Shown here one piece after another: positions 9,669 to 17,778 of a stretch of DNA of 64,000 bases (positions within the stretch are counted from its first letter, which is position 1; each line of letters starts with the position of its first letter). The DNA is from Acinetobacter vivianii (GTDB lineage: Bacteria > Pseudomonadota > Gammaproteobacteria > Pseudomonadales > Moraxellaceae). Both the position numbers and the translations under genes were made by a program. A model generated the notes under the pieces. It had not been told where the DNA came from, searched no databases, and saw only the letters and a list, made by a program, of their open reading frames with translations. The DNA is taken from assembly GCF_014635885.1 (NCBI RefSeq), contig NZ_BMDR01000002.1, positions 510,251-574,250 on the forward strand. Direction: 5' to 3'.

Positions 9669-10919
9669 TTATTTTTTCTCCTTGCTGCGCTCAGTTTTGT
9701 ACCACTGCAATGAATTTCCCTGTATCTTATTTTTCAGCATGTCGTAGGCAGCTTTAAACACGATAAATAGAAAGACCTGTGAATAGGTGACATAAGATAA
9801 AACCGAGAAGAAATATAGTTGAGGTTTGGCTCTTTCTAGGGATAAGGTAAACCACATTTGTGCGACGTATAGACAGAACGATAAGCCCCAAAGTAAGGTA
9901 AATGGGCCAGGAACAGTGATCCCGGCAATACCCAGTAAACCAAGGGTTAAAGTAATGTGACTCCAGATCAGTGCGGGCACAAACAGGACATAACACATAA
10001 TATTGTTAAAAATTTCGATCCCGATCGGGAACGGTTTTCTTAACGCAATCGGTAAATATTTACTGGTGACGTAAAAGTTTCCTTGCGTCCAACGGGAACG
10101 TTGCTTAACAAAGACACTTAATGATGGTGGATCTTGTTGCCAGCCGACGGCATAAGGTACCCATTTAATGCGGCGTTGACCCAGAAAAATTCGGAAACTC
10201 ATCTCGGTATCATCGACCAGAGATTTTTCGTCAAAACCACCCAGTGTTTCCAGCGCATCACGCCAGATCACATAATTGGTTCCCATCAGGGTAGAAAGCT
10301 CGAAACGCTGCCAGCGTCCACCTTGGAAAATCCATTGAAAGAAAATAAACTCAATCGCAATGAAACGGGTCAGAATACTGTCACGCCAGTTACGCGTGCG
10401 TACTTTACCGTTGACGGCAACCAGTTTTTTATCTGCCAATAATGTTTGTGCCAATAAACGCACACAGTCGGGTTCGGGCGTACTGTCTGCATCATAGACC
10501 ACAATTAATTCACCCTTGGCATGCGGCAAACCATTATTCAGTGTGCGCGATTTTCCTTTTCCCCCCATTCCTTTGGGTACATTGACGATTTTAATGCAAG
10601 GGTAAATCTCTGCCATGCGTTCCGCAATTTCTAAAGTATTGTCTTTGGAACCGTCATTAATCAGTAAAACTTCATAAGCATGGGCAGGATAATCCTGTTG
10701 CGCAATGGCATGTAAGGTATCTTCAATGACCACACCTTCGTTATAGGCTGGAATTAAGACACTTAATACAGGCCAGTGTTCTGGAACAGGCATATTTTCC
10801 AGTTCTTTGGCTGCATTTTTCGAATATTTCCAGGCTTGATAACTGAGCCATGCCCAGAAGGCTTGAGGGATCCAGATGCCCAGAAAACCGAACAGGAAAA
10901 GAATATCAATTGCGGGCAT
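9669..10919 (-). CDS. Processive GT2 glycosyltransferase, exopolysaccharide synthase
   Basis: A 416-residue membrane GT2 enzyme. One N-terminal helix (about 4-25), then the catalytic domain with DGS (89-91), the metal-binding DAD (143-145), a DDTEMS acidic motif (236-241) in the position of the catalytic TED, and the acceptor-site QRSRW (273-277). Three or four C-terminal helices follow (about 303-395), and the tail ends in WYKTERS. Polymerisation of a nucleotide sugar with export through its own channel is the family role. There is no PilZ domain, so unlike BcsA it has no built-in c-di-GMP sensor. It overlaps the upstream gene by 14 bp and abuts the BcsB-like gene. The sugar is unknown; IcaA/PgaC and NfrB are the closest recognisable types. 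Confidence 0.88.
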   Translation of the reverse strand: MPAIDILFLFGFLGIWIPQAFWAWLSYQAWKYSKNAAKELENMPVPEHWPVLSVLIPAYNEGVVIEDTLHAIAQQDYPAHAYEVLLINDGSKDNTLEIAERMAEIYPCIKIVNVPKGMGGKGKSRTLNNGLPHAKGELIVVYDADSTPEPDCVRLLAQTLLADKKLVAVNGKVRTRNWRDSILTRFIAIEFIFFQWIFQGGRWQRFELSTLMGTNYVIWRDALETLGGFDEKSLVDDTEMSFRIFLGQRRIKWVPYAVGWQQDPPSLSVFVKQRSRWTQGNFYVTSKYLPIALRKPFPIGIEIFNNIMCYVLFVPALIWSHITLTLGLLGIAGITVPGPFTLLWGLSFCLYVAQMWFTLSLERAKPQLYFFSVLSYVTYSQVFLFIVFKAAYDMLKNKIQGNSLQWYKTERSKEKK

Positions 10920-11811
10920 TTATTCTTCTCCTGCGAATGATGGAAATGATCAAAATCAGGAGCAATCCGCCGCCAAGTAATAATGAGATCCAGGAAATAG
11001 AGCTACCAAAGGTACTGAGCAAACTTGGATACTGTGCTGAGTAGACATAGTCTAGTGGAATCACGACTGTACTCAATGCAATCAGTAAATAACCAAAAAT
11101 ATTGGTTTCTACACCGTCTGCTGTACTGGTGTATTGAATATTATTAATGTCCCATGAAATGCCCAGATGTGGATATTCAATATTATTGACAGGCATATCT
11201 GCTGGAGGGTTAATCACCACCTGATAACCCGATGCTTGTGATGGATCTTTAATGGCCTGATAAAAATAATGTTGATGATGTTGAATTTTACGCGCAGGGA
11301 TACGTAGCTCATTCGGGCTATCTGACTGGATGATATAGCTGCCCGCAGGTTGTGAAATCAGGTTTTCATCCCAGCCAGTTTCAATCAGGGCGGCGAGGGG
11401 TCTTAATCCCAATGCTGTTGAAAAGGTGGCTTTGGCAGCAAAATATTTCGAATGTTGCATTTGGTAAAAGGCAACAGGAATTGCACCTTCATCCACCGCT
11501 TTTTTGATTTTATAATATTTGATGGCACTAAAATATTCATTGGGCAGGATAACGCCGGGTTTTATTCCCTTATCAATGAGCCGTTTAAAACTTTCAGATT
11601 CAAGCTGATCTGAGGTAAACACGGGCCACCATGTGGCTGGTTGGGGGAACAGGGCTGCTATATTTCTGGGTAATTCGGTCTGAGAAGCGACCTGATTTTG
11701 CGCAGGCTGGATCGAACAGTGATAATACTGCTGATAGAACTCTTGTATGGTGGTATCTGGAAAATTTGTAGTACTCACCAGCAAACCACAAATGTTAAGC
11801 AGTACTGACAT
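10906..11811 (-). CDS. Unknown membrane-anchored protein of the exopolysaccharide operon
   Basis: A 301-residue protein I do not recognise. A short hydrophobic N-terminus (about 1-14) precedes a soluble region rich in W, Y and Q (about 20-230), then a weakly hydrophobic stretch (about 232-252) and a strong C-terminal membrane helix (about 274-293) followed by RRRR. By the positive-inside rule the bulk of the protein is probably periplasmic. The start overlaps the upstream gene's stop codon (TAATG) and its 3' end overlaps the synthase gene by 14 bp, so it is clearly part of the same translational unit. A structural or chain-handling role in the synthase complex is inferred from context alone. 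Confidence 0.7.
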   Translation of the reverse strand: MSVLLNICGLLVSTTNFPDTTIQEFYQQYYHCSIQPAQNQVASQTELPRNIAALFPQPATWWPVFTSDQLESESFKRLIDKGIKPGVILPNEYFSAIKYYKIKKAVDEGAIPVAFYQMQHSKYFAAKATFSTALGLRPLAALIETGWDENLISQPAGSYIIQSDSPNELRIPARKIQHHQHYFYQAIKDPSQASGYQVVINPPADMPVNNIEYPHLGISWDINNIQYTSTADGVETNIFGYLLIALSTVVIPLDYVYSAQYPSLLSTFGSSISWISLLLGGGLLLILIISIIRRRRINARN

Positions 11812-12560
11812 TAAGGCACCTCTTGATCTTGAGGGCTCAAATATTCAGTATGTTGTTCAATTTTGAGCTTTAATACAGTAAGTTCCTGAAGCTGTTGAAT
11901 AAATACAGGATAGGTCTGATTTTCTTCAATCACAGGTTCATGAATGACGATACTCTTAATCTGGCTCAGCTCTTCATTAATAAAATGGTAAATGACGCTA
12001 TCTCTTTCGGTCGAGAGAATCGCCATAATTTTATTCTGAGTTTCTTTCCAGATATCTTCACCAAGCATTTCCCGAATCAGTACGGTATTGTCGATCTGGG
12101 TGGTAATAATCTTGTAATGATCTTTTTGCGTGAGTTTAAGCAGCTTCTTTAACTCGCCCTGAAAGTGTTTTAACGCAGTTAGCGGCAAAATATCATGTTG
12201 GTAATTACGATCATAACTTTGAATTGCGCGGAAGGTTTTCAGTGCATTCTGGATATTGTGACGAATGGCGCTTAAAAAAATCGGAGTGATGGGCAGTACA
12301 AACAATAACAGCAGCTGACGCTCGACATAAGTTTGATTGGCTAAGTCGAGCAGGAAGTAAACTGCAACCCCAATGAAGGTGATTAACCCAAGGATGATGG
12401 CCAGACCGACATTTAAAAATGCGCCCGCAATCAAAAGGATGAGAAGGAAAACCCAACTGCCACGATAACTTGCTGGTAACCACTCATACGCGACGATGCC
12501 CATAAAAACATGGGCTGAGATAATCCACAAGACGAGTGCTGAAGCCGGATTTTTCTGCAT
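11811..12560 (-). CDS. Membrane protein with degenerate GGDEF-like domain, first gene of exopolysaccharide operon
   Basis: A 249-residue protein with four predicted membrane helices (about 7-27, 34-50, 52-72, 80-98) and a cytosolic C-terminal domain. Residues about 122-205 follow the diguanylate cyclase pattern: a D.L..L...F start, an IDN at the metal-site strand, IREMLGEDIW in place of IND..GH..GD, and YHFINEELS in place of R.GGDEFA. The catalytic GGDEF signature is replaced, so cyclase activity is unlikely. This layout recalls PelD, a membrane c-di-GMP receptor with a degenerate GGDEF domain. The remaining tail (about 205-249) is helical and acidic. A regulatory role is inferred; the fold assignment is by eye. 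Confidence 0.62.
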   Translation of the reverse strand: MQKNPASALVLWIISAHVFMGIVAYEWLPASYRGSWVFLLILLIAGAFLNVGLAIILGLITFIGVAVYFLLDLANQTYVERQLLLLFVLPITPIFLSAIRHNIQNALKTFRAIQSYDRNYQHDILPLTALKHFQGELKKLLKLTQKDHYKIITTQIDNTVLIREMLGEDIWKETQNKIMAILSTERDSVIYHFINEELSQIKSIVIHEPVIEENQTYPVFIQQLQELTVLKLKIEQHTEYLSPQDQEVP

Positions 12561-12738
12561 AATTTTTTAGTTTTAATAAATGTCTTTTGTGATGAAGGTA
12601 ACATTATTTTACGGTTTTGACGATAAACTTTCTGTTATGGATTGTGTAAAATAATTTTATAAACAGTAACATACAGTATAGTCTGTCTAACTGTTTGTTG
12701 AAAAGCTTTGTATTTTAAATAAATTTTATTTTATGTAA
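12561..12738 (-). promoter_or_regulatory. Upstream region of exopolysaccharide operon with nested dyad
   Basis: The 178-bp gap between the first operon gene and the photolyase stop codon is AT-rich. At 12661-12696 it holds nested inverted repeats: AAACAGT (12661-12667) with ACTGTTT (12690-12696), and inside them ACAG (12673-12676) with CTGT (12683-12686). The location fits a regulatory site, but I cannot name the regulator. No clear sigma-70 promoter stands out. Confidence 0.4.
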
Positions 12739-14181
12739 CTAAGATAAATGGGCTTTAAACGCTTCAATTGCACGGGTACGACTGAGCTTTAAATCGACCA
12801 TTGGATGCGGATAATCTAATGTTAAAGAATGGTTTTTTGTATAAGGTTCATGAATTATTTTTTTATCAATTTGGGCCAGCTCAGGAACCCATTTTCGAAT
12901 GTATTCCCCCTCAGGATCGAACTTTTGTGATTGGCTAATCGGATTAAATATCCGGAAATAAGGTACGGAATCTGTGCCTGTCGAAGCACACCATTGCCAT
13001 CCGCCATTGTTGGCTGCAAGATCGCCATCAATCAGATGCTGCATAAACCATTGCTCACCTTTACGCCAATCAATCAGCAGGTTTTTGCTCAGGAACATGG
13101 CGCAGATCATTCTTACCCGATTATGCATCCAGCCTGTTGCCAACATTTGTCGCATGCCTGCATCAATGATCGGAATGCCGGTCTGACCCTGCTGCCATTT
13201 TTCTAAAGCGGCTGGGTCATCACGCCAAGGGATATTCTGAGTCGATTGCTTAAAGGGTAAATGCCGTGAGACACGGGGAAAATCAAACAGAATATGTTGG
13301 TAAAATTCCCGCCACAACAATTCGTCTAACCAGCTTTGTTGTCCATCGGATTGAATTTCAAAATGGCCCTGCTGTTGTCTGAATAGCGCTTGAAGACACT
13401 GGCGAATCGAAATGATCCCGATATTTAAGTAGGCTGAAAGCTGACTGGTGCCAGAGCGTGCAGGGAAGTCCCGTCCAGTGGTGTATTCATTGAGCTGTTC
13501 CTCAACAAACTGGTCAAGTTGCTTCAAGGCATAGGCTTCGCCGATCTGCCATTCAAGATCCTGCGTATGTTTGATCTGTTGTTTATATTTAAGTTGCAGT
13601 GTCTCGAGATCGGTTTGTGAGCTCGACTTTAAATCCGTTATTGCTTGTTGGGGAGCAGGTGTTGGATAACATTGCGGTAGTGCAGGTTGTAAACGCTGAT
13701 AACAGGTCTTTTTAAACGCGCCAAAAACCTGATAGGGTAAATTGGACTGGTTACGGATCGAGCCGACAGGAAATAAGGTGCGATCATGAAAAAGCACCAG
13801 TTCCTTAGCTTGCTGATTTAACAGTTTTTGTACAGCTTGATCGCGTTTTAATTCATTTACCCCCAGTTCAATATTGGCATATACATCTTGAATCGGCAGT
13901 TGCTGCATTAAATTTACGAAATACTCAGGTACATCTTTCCAGAGCGGAATTGTGTGTACCAGCAAGGGAATATTCAGATTCGTAAGTTCGTCTTTTAAGC
14001 TTTGCAGTTGTCTGAGATAGAATTCAGTTTTAATCGCTGCATCATCGTGTAATTGCCATTGTTCAGGAGATAAAATGACGACGGCAATGGTGGGGCCAGC
14101 CTGAGTCGCATGCCAAAGCGCAGCATGATCCTGAATTCTCAAATCTTGGCGAAACCAAATCAGTTGATAAGCAGTTGACAT
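12739..14181 (-). CDS. phrB: Deoxyribodipyrimidine photolyase (class I)
   Basis: A 480-residue cryptochrome/photolyase family enzyme that repairs cyclobutane pyrimidine dimers with blue light. An N-terminal alpha/beta antenna domain starts LIWFRQDLRIQDHAAL, and the C-terminal FAD domain carries TGRDFPARSGTSQLSAYL, the WRDDP and TGIPIIDAGMRQM motifs, WMHNRVRM, and the strongly conserved DGDLAANNGGWQW and FRIFNP blocks. The length matches bacterial class I photolyases. The Trp and Asn residues around FAD are present, so the enzyme is probably active. It lies upstream of the exopolysaccharide operon but separated by 178 bp. Confidence 0.95.
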   Translation of the reverse strand: MSTAYQLIWFRQDLRIQDHAALWHATQAGPTIAVVILSPEQWQLHDDAAIKTEFYLRQLQSLKDELTNLNIPLLVHTIPLWKDVPEYFVNLMQQLPIQDVYANIELGVNELKRDQAVQKLLNQQAKELVLFHDRTLFPVGSIRNQSNLPYQVFGAFKKTCYQRLQPALPQCYPTPAPQQAITDLKSSSQTDLETLQLKYKQQIKHTQDLEWQIGEAYALKQLDQFVEEQLNEYTTGRDFPARSGTSQLSAYLNIGIISIRQCLQALFRQQQGHFEIQSDGQQSWLDELLWREFYQHILFDFPRVSRHLPFKQSTQNIPWRDDPAALEKWQQGQTGIPIIDAGMRQMLATGWMHNRVRMICAMFLSKNLLIDWRKGEQWFMQHLIDGDLAANNGGWQWCASTGTDSVPYFRIFNPISQSQKFDPEGEYIRKWVPELAQIDKKIIHEPYTKNHSLTLDYPHPMVDLKLSRTRAIEAFKAHLS

Positions 14182-14251
14182 AATTCTGTTTATTTTAAAG
14201 AAATTGACATGACCATAAGCGATTTTTTTATTTTATAAAAGTAGCGGTAAT

Positions 14252-14282
14252 AAAAAAGCAAAGCCGAAGCTTTGCTTTTTCC
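14252..14282 (-). terminator. Rho-independent terminator after slyD
   Basis: AAAAAGCAAAGC and GCTTTGCTTTTT arms flank a CGAA loop, 19 bp past the slyD stop codon. A run of T follows on the minus strand. Confidence 0.8.
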
Positions 14283-14300
14283 ATCTAATTCAAAAATGAA

Positions 14301-14783
14301 TTAGTGGTGGTGACCACCTGCACCGTGAACGTGACCGTGATCTAATTCTTCTTGAGAAGCATCACGGATTTCAACGATTTCTACTTCAAAAGTAAGGTCT
14401 TGACCAGCAAGCGGGAAGTTCGCATCAACGATGATGTTGTCGCCTTCAATCGCTTTAACAGTTACGATTTGTACGCCGTCATCAGTTTGAGCTTGGAATT
14501 GCATACCAGGCTGGATGTTGTCCACGCCTTGGAACATTTGAGCTGGAACTTCTTGAACAAGTTCAGGGTTGTATTCGCCATAACCTTCAGCAGCTGGAAC
14601 GTTTACAGTGAATTTTTCGCCAACAGTTTTACCTGTAAGTGCATTTTCTAAACCAGGAATGATGTTGCCCGCGCCGTGCAAATATGCAAGTGGTTCACCT
14701 TGAGATTGATCAAGTGTTTCACCCTCAGCGTTTGTTAAAGTGTAGTGGAATGAAACCACGTGGTTATTTGCAATAGCAGTCAT
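14301..14783 (-). CDS. slyD: SlyD-type FKBP peptidyl-prolyl cis-trans isomerase
   Basis: A 160-residue FKBP-family isomerase and chaperone. The FKBP core shows DQSQGEPLAYLHGAGNIIPGLENAL and GEKFTVNVPAAEGYGEYNPELV, followed by the inserted flap domain (about 70-125) and a return to the core at DLTFEVEIVEIRDA. The C-terminus ends in a His-rich tail (HGHVHGAGGHHH), shorter than E. coli SlyD but fit for Ni/Zn binding. I prefer ATG 14783; in-frame starts at 14801 (ATG) and 14804 (TTG) would add six or seven residues. Neither has a strong ribosome-binding site. Confidence 0.88.
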   Translation of the reverse strand: MTAIANNHVVSFHYTLTNAEGETLDQSQGEPLAYLHGAGNIIPGLENALTGKTVGEKFTVNVPAAEGYGEYNPELVQEVPAQMFQGVDNIQPGMQFQAQTDDGVQIVTVKAIEGDNIIVDANFPLAGQDLTFEVEIVEIRDASQEELDHGHVHGAGGHHH

Positions 14784-14908
14784 GTTTTGAATCCATGTCA
14801 TCAATAGTTTTAGCTGTATATCATAAAGTGAAAAACAGTTTTTGTTGACTATTTTCCACTTTTTGAAACGATTTAGTTAAATATTGAGACGAAATATCAA
14901 ATTTCAAC

Positions 14909-16195
14909 TCAATAAAGTTTAATTTTTGGACGGACACGACGCGTCAGGAAATCTTTCATGGTGAGCATGCCTGCTTGGGTGTAACCATGAATATTGGCCT
15001 GATGCATTCGATAAAGTGAAACATACATGGTTTTGGCAATGAAGCCTTGTACGCTAACATCGCCTAACAATTCTCCTACCGCCTGATTACGACTCAGTGA
15101 AACCAGTGAACCTTTGTCATTAAATGTGAACATCGGTTGTGGAGAACCTGATAAACGTGCAGCCATTGCATCGACCAGGAAGGTTGCTTGCTGACTCGCC
15201 ACTTGTGCACGTGGGCCTAACGGTGGCTGGCGTGCATCTAACTGACAATTTGCACAATCACCAAAAGCAAAAACATTCGGATCAGAATAGGTTTGCAGGG
15301 TCGCGTATACCATCAGGCGATTGATCTTATCCCGTTTAAAATCAGTAAATGACTCTAAAACTTTCGGCGCTTTAACACCTGCCGCCCACACCGTAATATC
15401 TGAGTGAATGACATTTCCATTACTGAAATAGACATTGGTTTCATCGACTTTCTGGACTTTATGCTGAGTCAGAATCTCAATCCCCATTTTCTTGAGCTGC
15501 TTGGCGCTATGCGCTGCTGTTTTTTCATTTAGGGCAGGTAAGATGCGGTCAGAGGCTTCAATGAGAGTGATTTTGACTTGCTTCGGATTAATTTTCTTTA
15601 ATCCATAGCGATAGAAGTTCTTGGTGGTTTCTATCAACTCTGCTGCCAGTTCAACACCTGTTGCACCAGCCCCGACGATGCCAATATTCAAAGCTCGCTC
15701 ATTTGACTGATTTTGTGCCTCGATATAGAGGTGAAATAAATCCTGCTGGAAAATATCGGCTTGTTGACGGCTATCCAGAAAATGACAGTGTTCACGCACA
15801 CCTTCTGTACCAAAGTCATTTGAAACAGAACCCACGGCCAGTACTAGAGTGTCGTAGCTGAGTGTTTGAGTTTGTGGGGTGTGTTCTTTAGAAAGCTGCG
15901 GGGGAGAAAGGTTAATTTGTTTTTGATCTTTATTCACATCAACAAGTGTGCCGAGCACGAACTCAAAATGATGTTTTTCTGCATGGGCAAAATAATTGGT
16001 TTGTTCTTCGTGAGGATTCAGCGAGCCAGCTGCGATTTCGTGGAGGAGAGGTTTCCATATGTGTGTGAGATTTTGATCGACTAGGGTTATTCGGGCTTTC
16101 TCTCGTCTGCCAAAACGTTCACCTAGCTGTGTCGCAAGTTCCAAACCACCTGCGCCACCGCCCACAATCACGATATGATGTAAGGTTTTGCTCAT
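14909..16195 (-). CDS. ndh: Type II NADH:quinone oxidoreductase (NDH-2)
   Basis: A 428-residue single-subunit NADH dehydrogenase that passes electrons from NADH to quinone without proton pumping. The FAD-binding GGGAGG (12-17) and the second dinucleotide-binding GAGATG (175-180, for NADH) are both present, as are the ATG-type LAVGS block and FGDCANC around 314. The C-terminal part has amphipathic helices that attach to the membrane surface (FIAKTMYVSLYRMHQ). The length is typical. The gene stands alone, with a hairpin upstream at 16218-16248. Confidence 0.93.
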   Translation of the reverse strand: MSKTLHHIVIVGGGAGGLELATQLGERFGRREKARITLVDQNLTHIWKPLLHEIAAGSLNPHEEQTNYFAHAEKHHFEFVLGTLVDVNKDQKQINLSPPQLSKEHTPQTQTLSYDTLVLAVGSVSNDFGTEGVREHCHFLDSRQQADIFQQDLFHLYIEAQNQSNERALNIGIVGAGATGVELAAELIETTKNFYRYGLKKINPKQVKITLIEASDRILPALNEKTAAHSAKQLKKMGIEILTQHKVQKVDETNVYFSNGNVIHSDITVWAAGVKAPKVLESFTDFKRDKINRLMVYATLQTYSDPNVFAFGDCANCQLDARQPPLGPRAQVASQQATFLVDAMAARLSGSPQPMFTFNDKGSLVSLSRNQAVGELLGDVSVQGFIAKTMYVSLYRMHQANIHGYTQAGMLTMKDFLTRRVRPKIKLY

Positions 16196-16217
16196 GATTA
16201 ACCTAATTATTTTTGTG

Positions 16218-16248
16218 AAAGGATGGCTGGATTATGCCATCCTTTTTT
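16218..16248 (-). terminator. Hairpin between D,D-carboxypeptidase and ndh genes
   Basis: GGATGG and CCATCC arms flank a nine-base loop, about 40 bp past the carboxypeptidase stop codon. The T-run is stronger on the plus strand (TTTTTT) than on the minus strand, so it is a moderate terminator for the minus-strand gene. Confidence 0.5.
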
Positions 16249-16288
16249 CAATAATGTATGTTTAATCTTGATAAAAATAGTAGGTTTT

Positions 16289-17614
16289 TTATCCTTGATT
16301 TAAAGGATAAAGTTTGGCAGTTTTGCTATCACTGGTCGAAAAGAATGAAAACAGATTTGAGAACCAGATCATAATTTTCTGGAAAATATTGGCTTCTTCA
16401 ATCTGTACATCATTTTCAATCTGTAAGCTGCGAATCAACTGGTTATTTTGATAGATCGAAATTGTTGCCAGATTCATTGCCTGAGTCAAAGGTGCAGTCA
16501 AATGCTGTTCATTCAGTTCAATATTGATACGAGTATTGGTGGTTTGAAGCGGCTCAACAGTCGTGACTTGTTGGTTTGCATCAATCAGATGAATACGTTG
16601 GGTAAGTAGATCAAAGCTATTCAAATCAATCGGAGTAGATTGACCATATAACGATGTGGTCACAATTGTCGGTTGCTGAGTTTCGACTTTAAACATTTTC
16701 AAGGTTGATTTAATCACAGGCAATTCTGCAATTAGTCTCTGCTTTGGAATCACTTCTTCATCGCGGGTATAGGTATAGGCCAGATTCATCAGTTTATGTG
16801 CAACTTCTGCACGTTTTACTGCACTTGGTGTTCCCAATACCACCACAATCAGACGACGTTTCTCGACATGCGGATTGAATGTTGGACGTTCAGCTGTCAG
16901 GGCAAGGTTATAGCCCGCCGCCTTGGTATAACCTGTTTTCAGACCGTCGGATGTCGGATCCATTTTCAAGGCAAGGTTAGTGGCATGGTGAAAACGCTGG
17001 TTGTAGCTAAAGCTTGGCATTTTTGAATAATACAAATATTCAGGCGTTTCTTTCACAATGGCTTTGGCTAACAGGCTCAGGTCGGCAGCTGTAGAGTAAT
17101 GGTCGGTCATGGTGATCCCAGCTGGATTGCTGAAATGCGTATCCTTCATTCCCAATGCCTGTGCTTCCTGATTCATCCGCGCGACGAATTGTGGCACGCT
17201 GCCAGAAATTTTTTCAGCAAGCGTCACAGCAGCATCATTGGCAGACATTACGATCAGACCTGCTAAAAGCTGATCAACAGAAATCTGTTCACCTGCTTTT
17301 AAGTACATTTGTGATTCATCCCACATCACTGTGCTGACTACAGGCGTTGCAGTCAGGACTTCTTCTTTACGTAATTTACCTGCTTCAATCTCTTTTAAAG
17401 CGATATAAGCCACCATCATTTTGGTGAGTGAAGCTGGGGCGCGCTGAACATGGCTGTTATGTTCAGCAATGATTTGTCCAGACTGGGCATCGATGATTGA
17501 CCATGCTTCAGCTTCAACTGTTTCAGGGGCAATGTTCAGTAAGTTTGCATGTGCGAGATTTGCACAAACGAGACTAAACAACGTAAAGAGAGAGAGGAGA
17601 AATTTCACGTGCAT
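16289..17614 (-). CDS. D-alanyl-D-alanine carboxypeptidase (PBP5/6 family)
   Basis: A 441-residue class C penicillin-binding protein that trims the terminal D-Ala from peptidoglycan pentapeptides. It has a signal peptide (about 1-23), the SxxK motif SLTK (S62-K65), SxN as SAN (124-126) and KTG (226-228), then the C-terminal PBP5 beta domain (about 280-390) and an amphipathic/hydrophobic end (about 405-422) that anchors the enzyme to the inner membrane. It is longer than the usual ~385-residue PBP5/6, matching the longer paralogue that Acinetobacter carries besides DacC (often called DacD); I do not assign a symbol firmly. Confidence 0.93.
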   Translation of the reverse strand: MHVKFLLSLFTLFSLVCANLAHANLLNIAPETVEAEAWSIIDAQSGQIIAEHNSHVQRAPASLTKMMVAYIALKEIEAGKLRKEEVLTATPVVSTVMWDESQMYLKAGEQISVDQLLAGLIVMSANDAAVTLAEKISGSVPQFVARMNQEAQALGMKDTHFSNPAGITMTDHYSTAADLSLLAKAIVKETPEYLYYSKMPSFSYNQRFHHATNLALKMDPTSDGLKTGYTKAAGYNLALTAERPTFNPHVEKRRLIVVVLGTPSAVKRAEVAHKLMNLAYTYTRDEEVIPKQRLIAELPVIKSTLKMFKVETQQPTIVTTSLYGQSTPIDLNSFDLLTQRIHLIDANQQVTTVEPLQTTNTRINIELNEQHLTAPLTQAMNLATISIYQNNQLIRSLQIENDVQIEEANIFQKIMIWFSNLFSFFSTSDSKTAKLYPLNQG

Positions 17615-17778
17615 ACCTTGTATTGCCGATCCAGTGGCCTTAAATGTGAGAGGAGAATGCTATGACTTTTTTGTTGAAGAATCCAGCAACTTTTGCTGAC
17701 AATTATGACATCTGCGCATGACTTTGTAAAAAAATGCTAAGCTGTGTGAAACCGTTCCTATTTTCATGATTAGAAATT

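Noticed and set aside
7821..10919. Calling the same genes a cellulose bcs operon
   Set aside because: The synthase lacks PilZ and is half the length of BcsA, and no BcsZ cellulase or BcsC-length porin is present.
5716..12560. Calling the exopolysaccharide genes pgaABCD (PNAG)
   Set aside because: There is no PgaB-type polysaccharide deacetylase, no PgaA-length porin (the barrel protein here is 404 residues) and no PgaD, while a BcsB-like protein is present.
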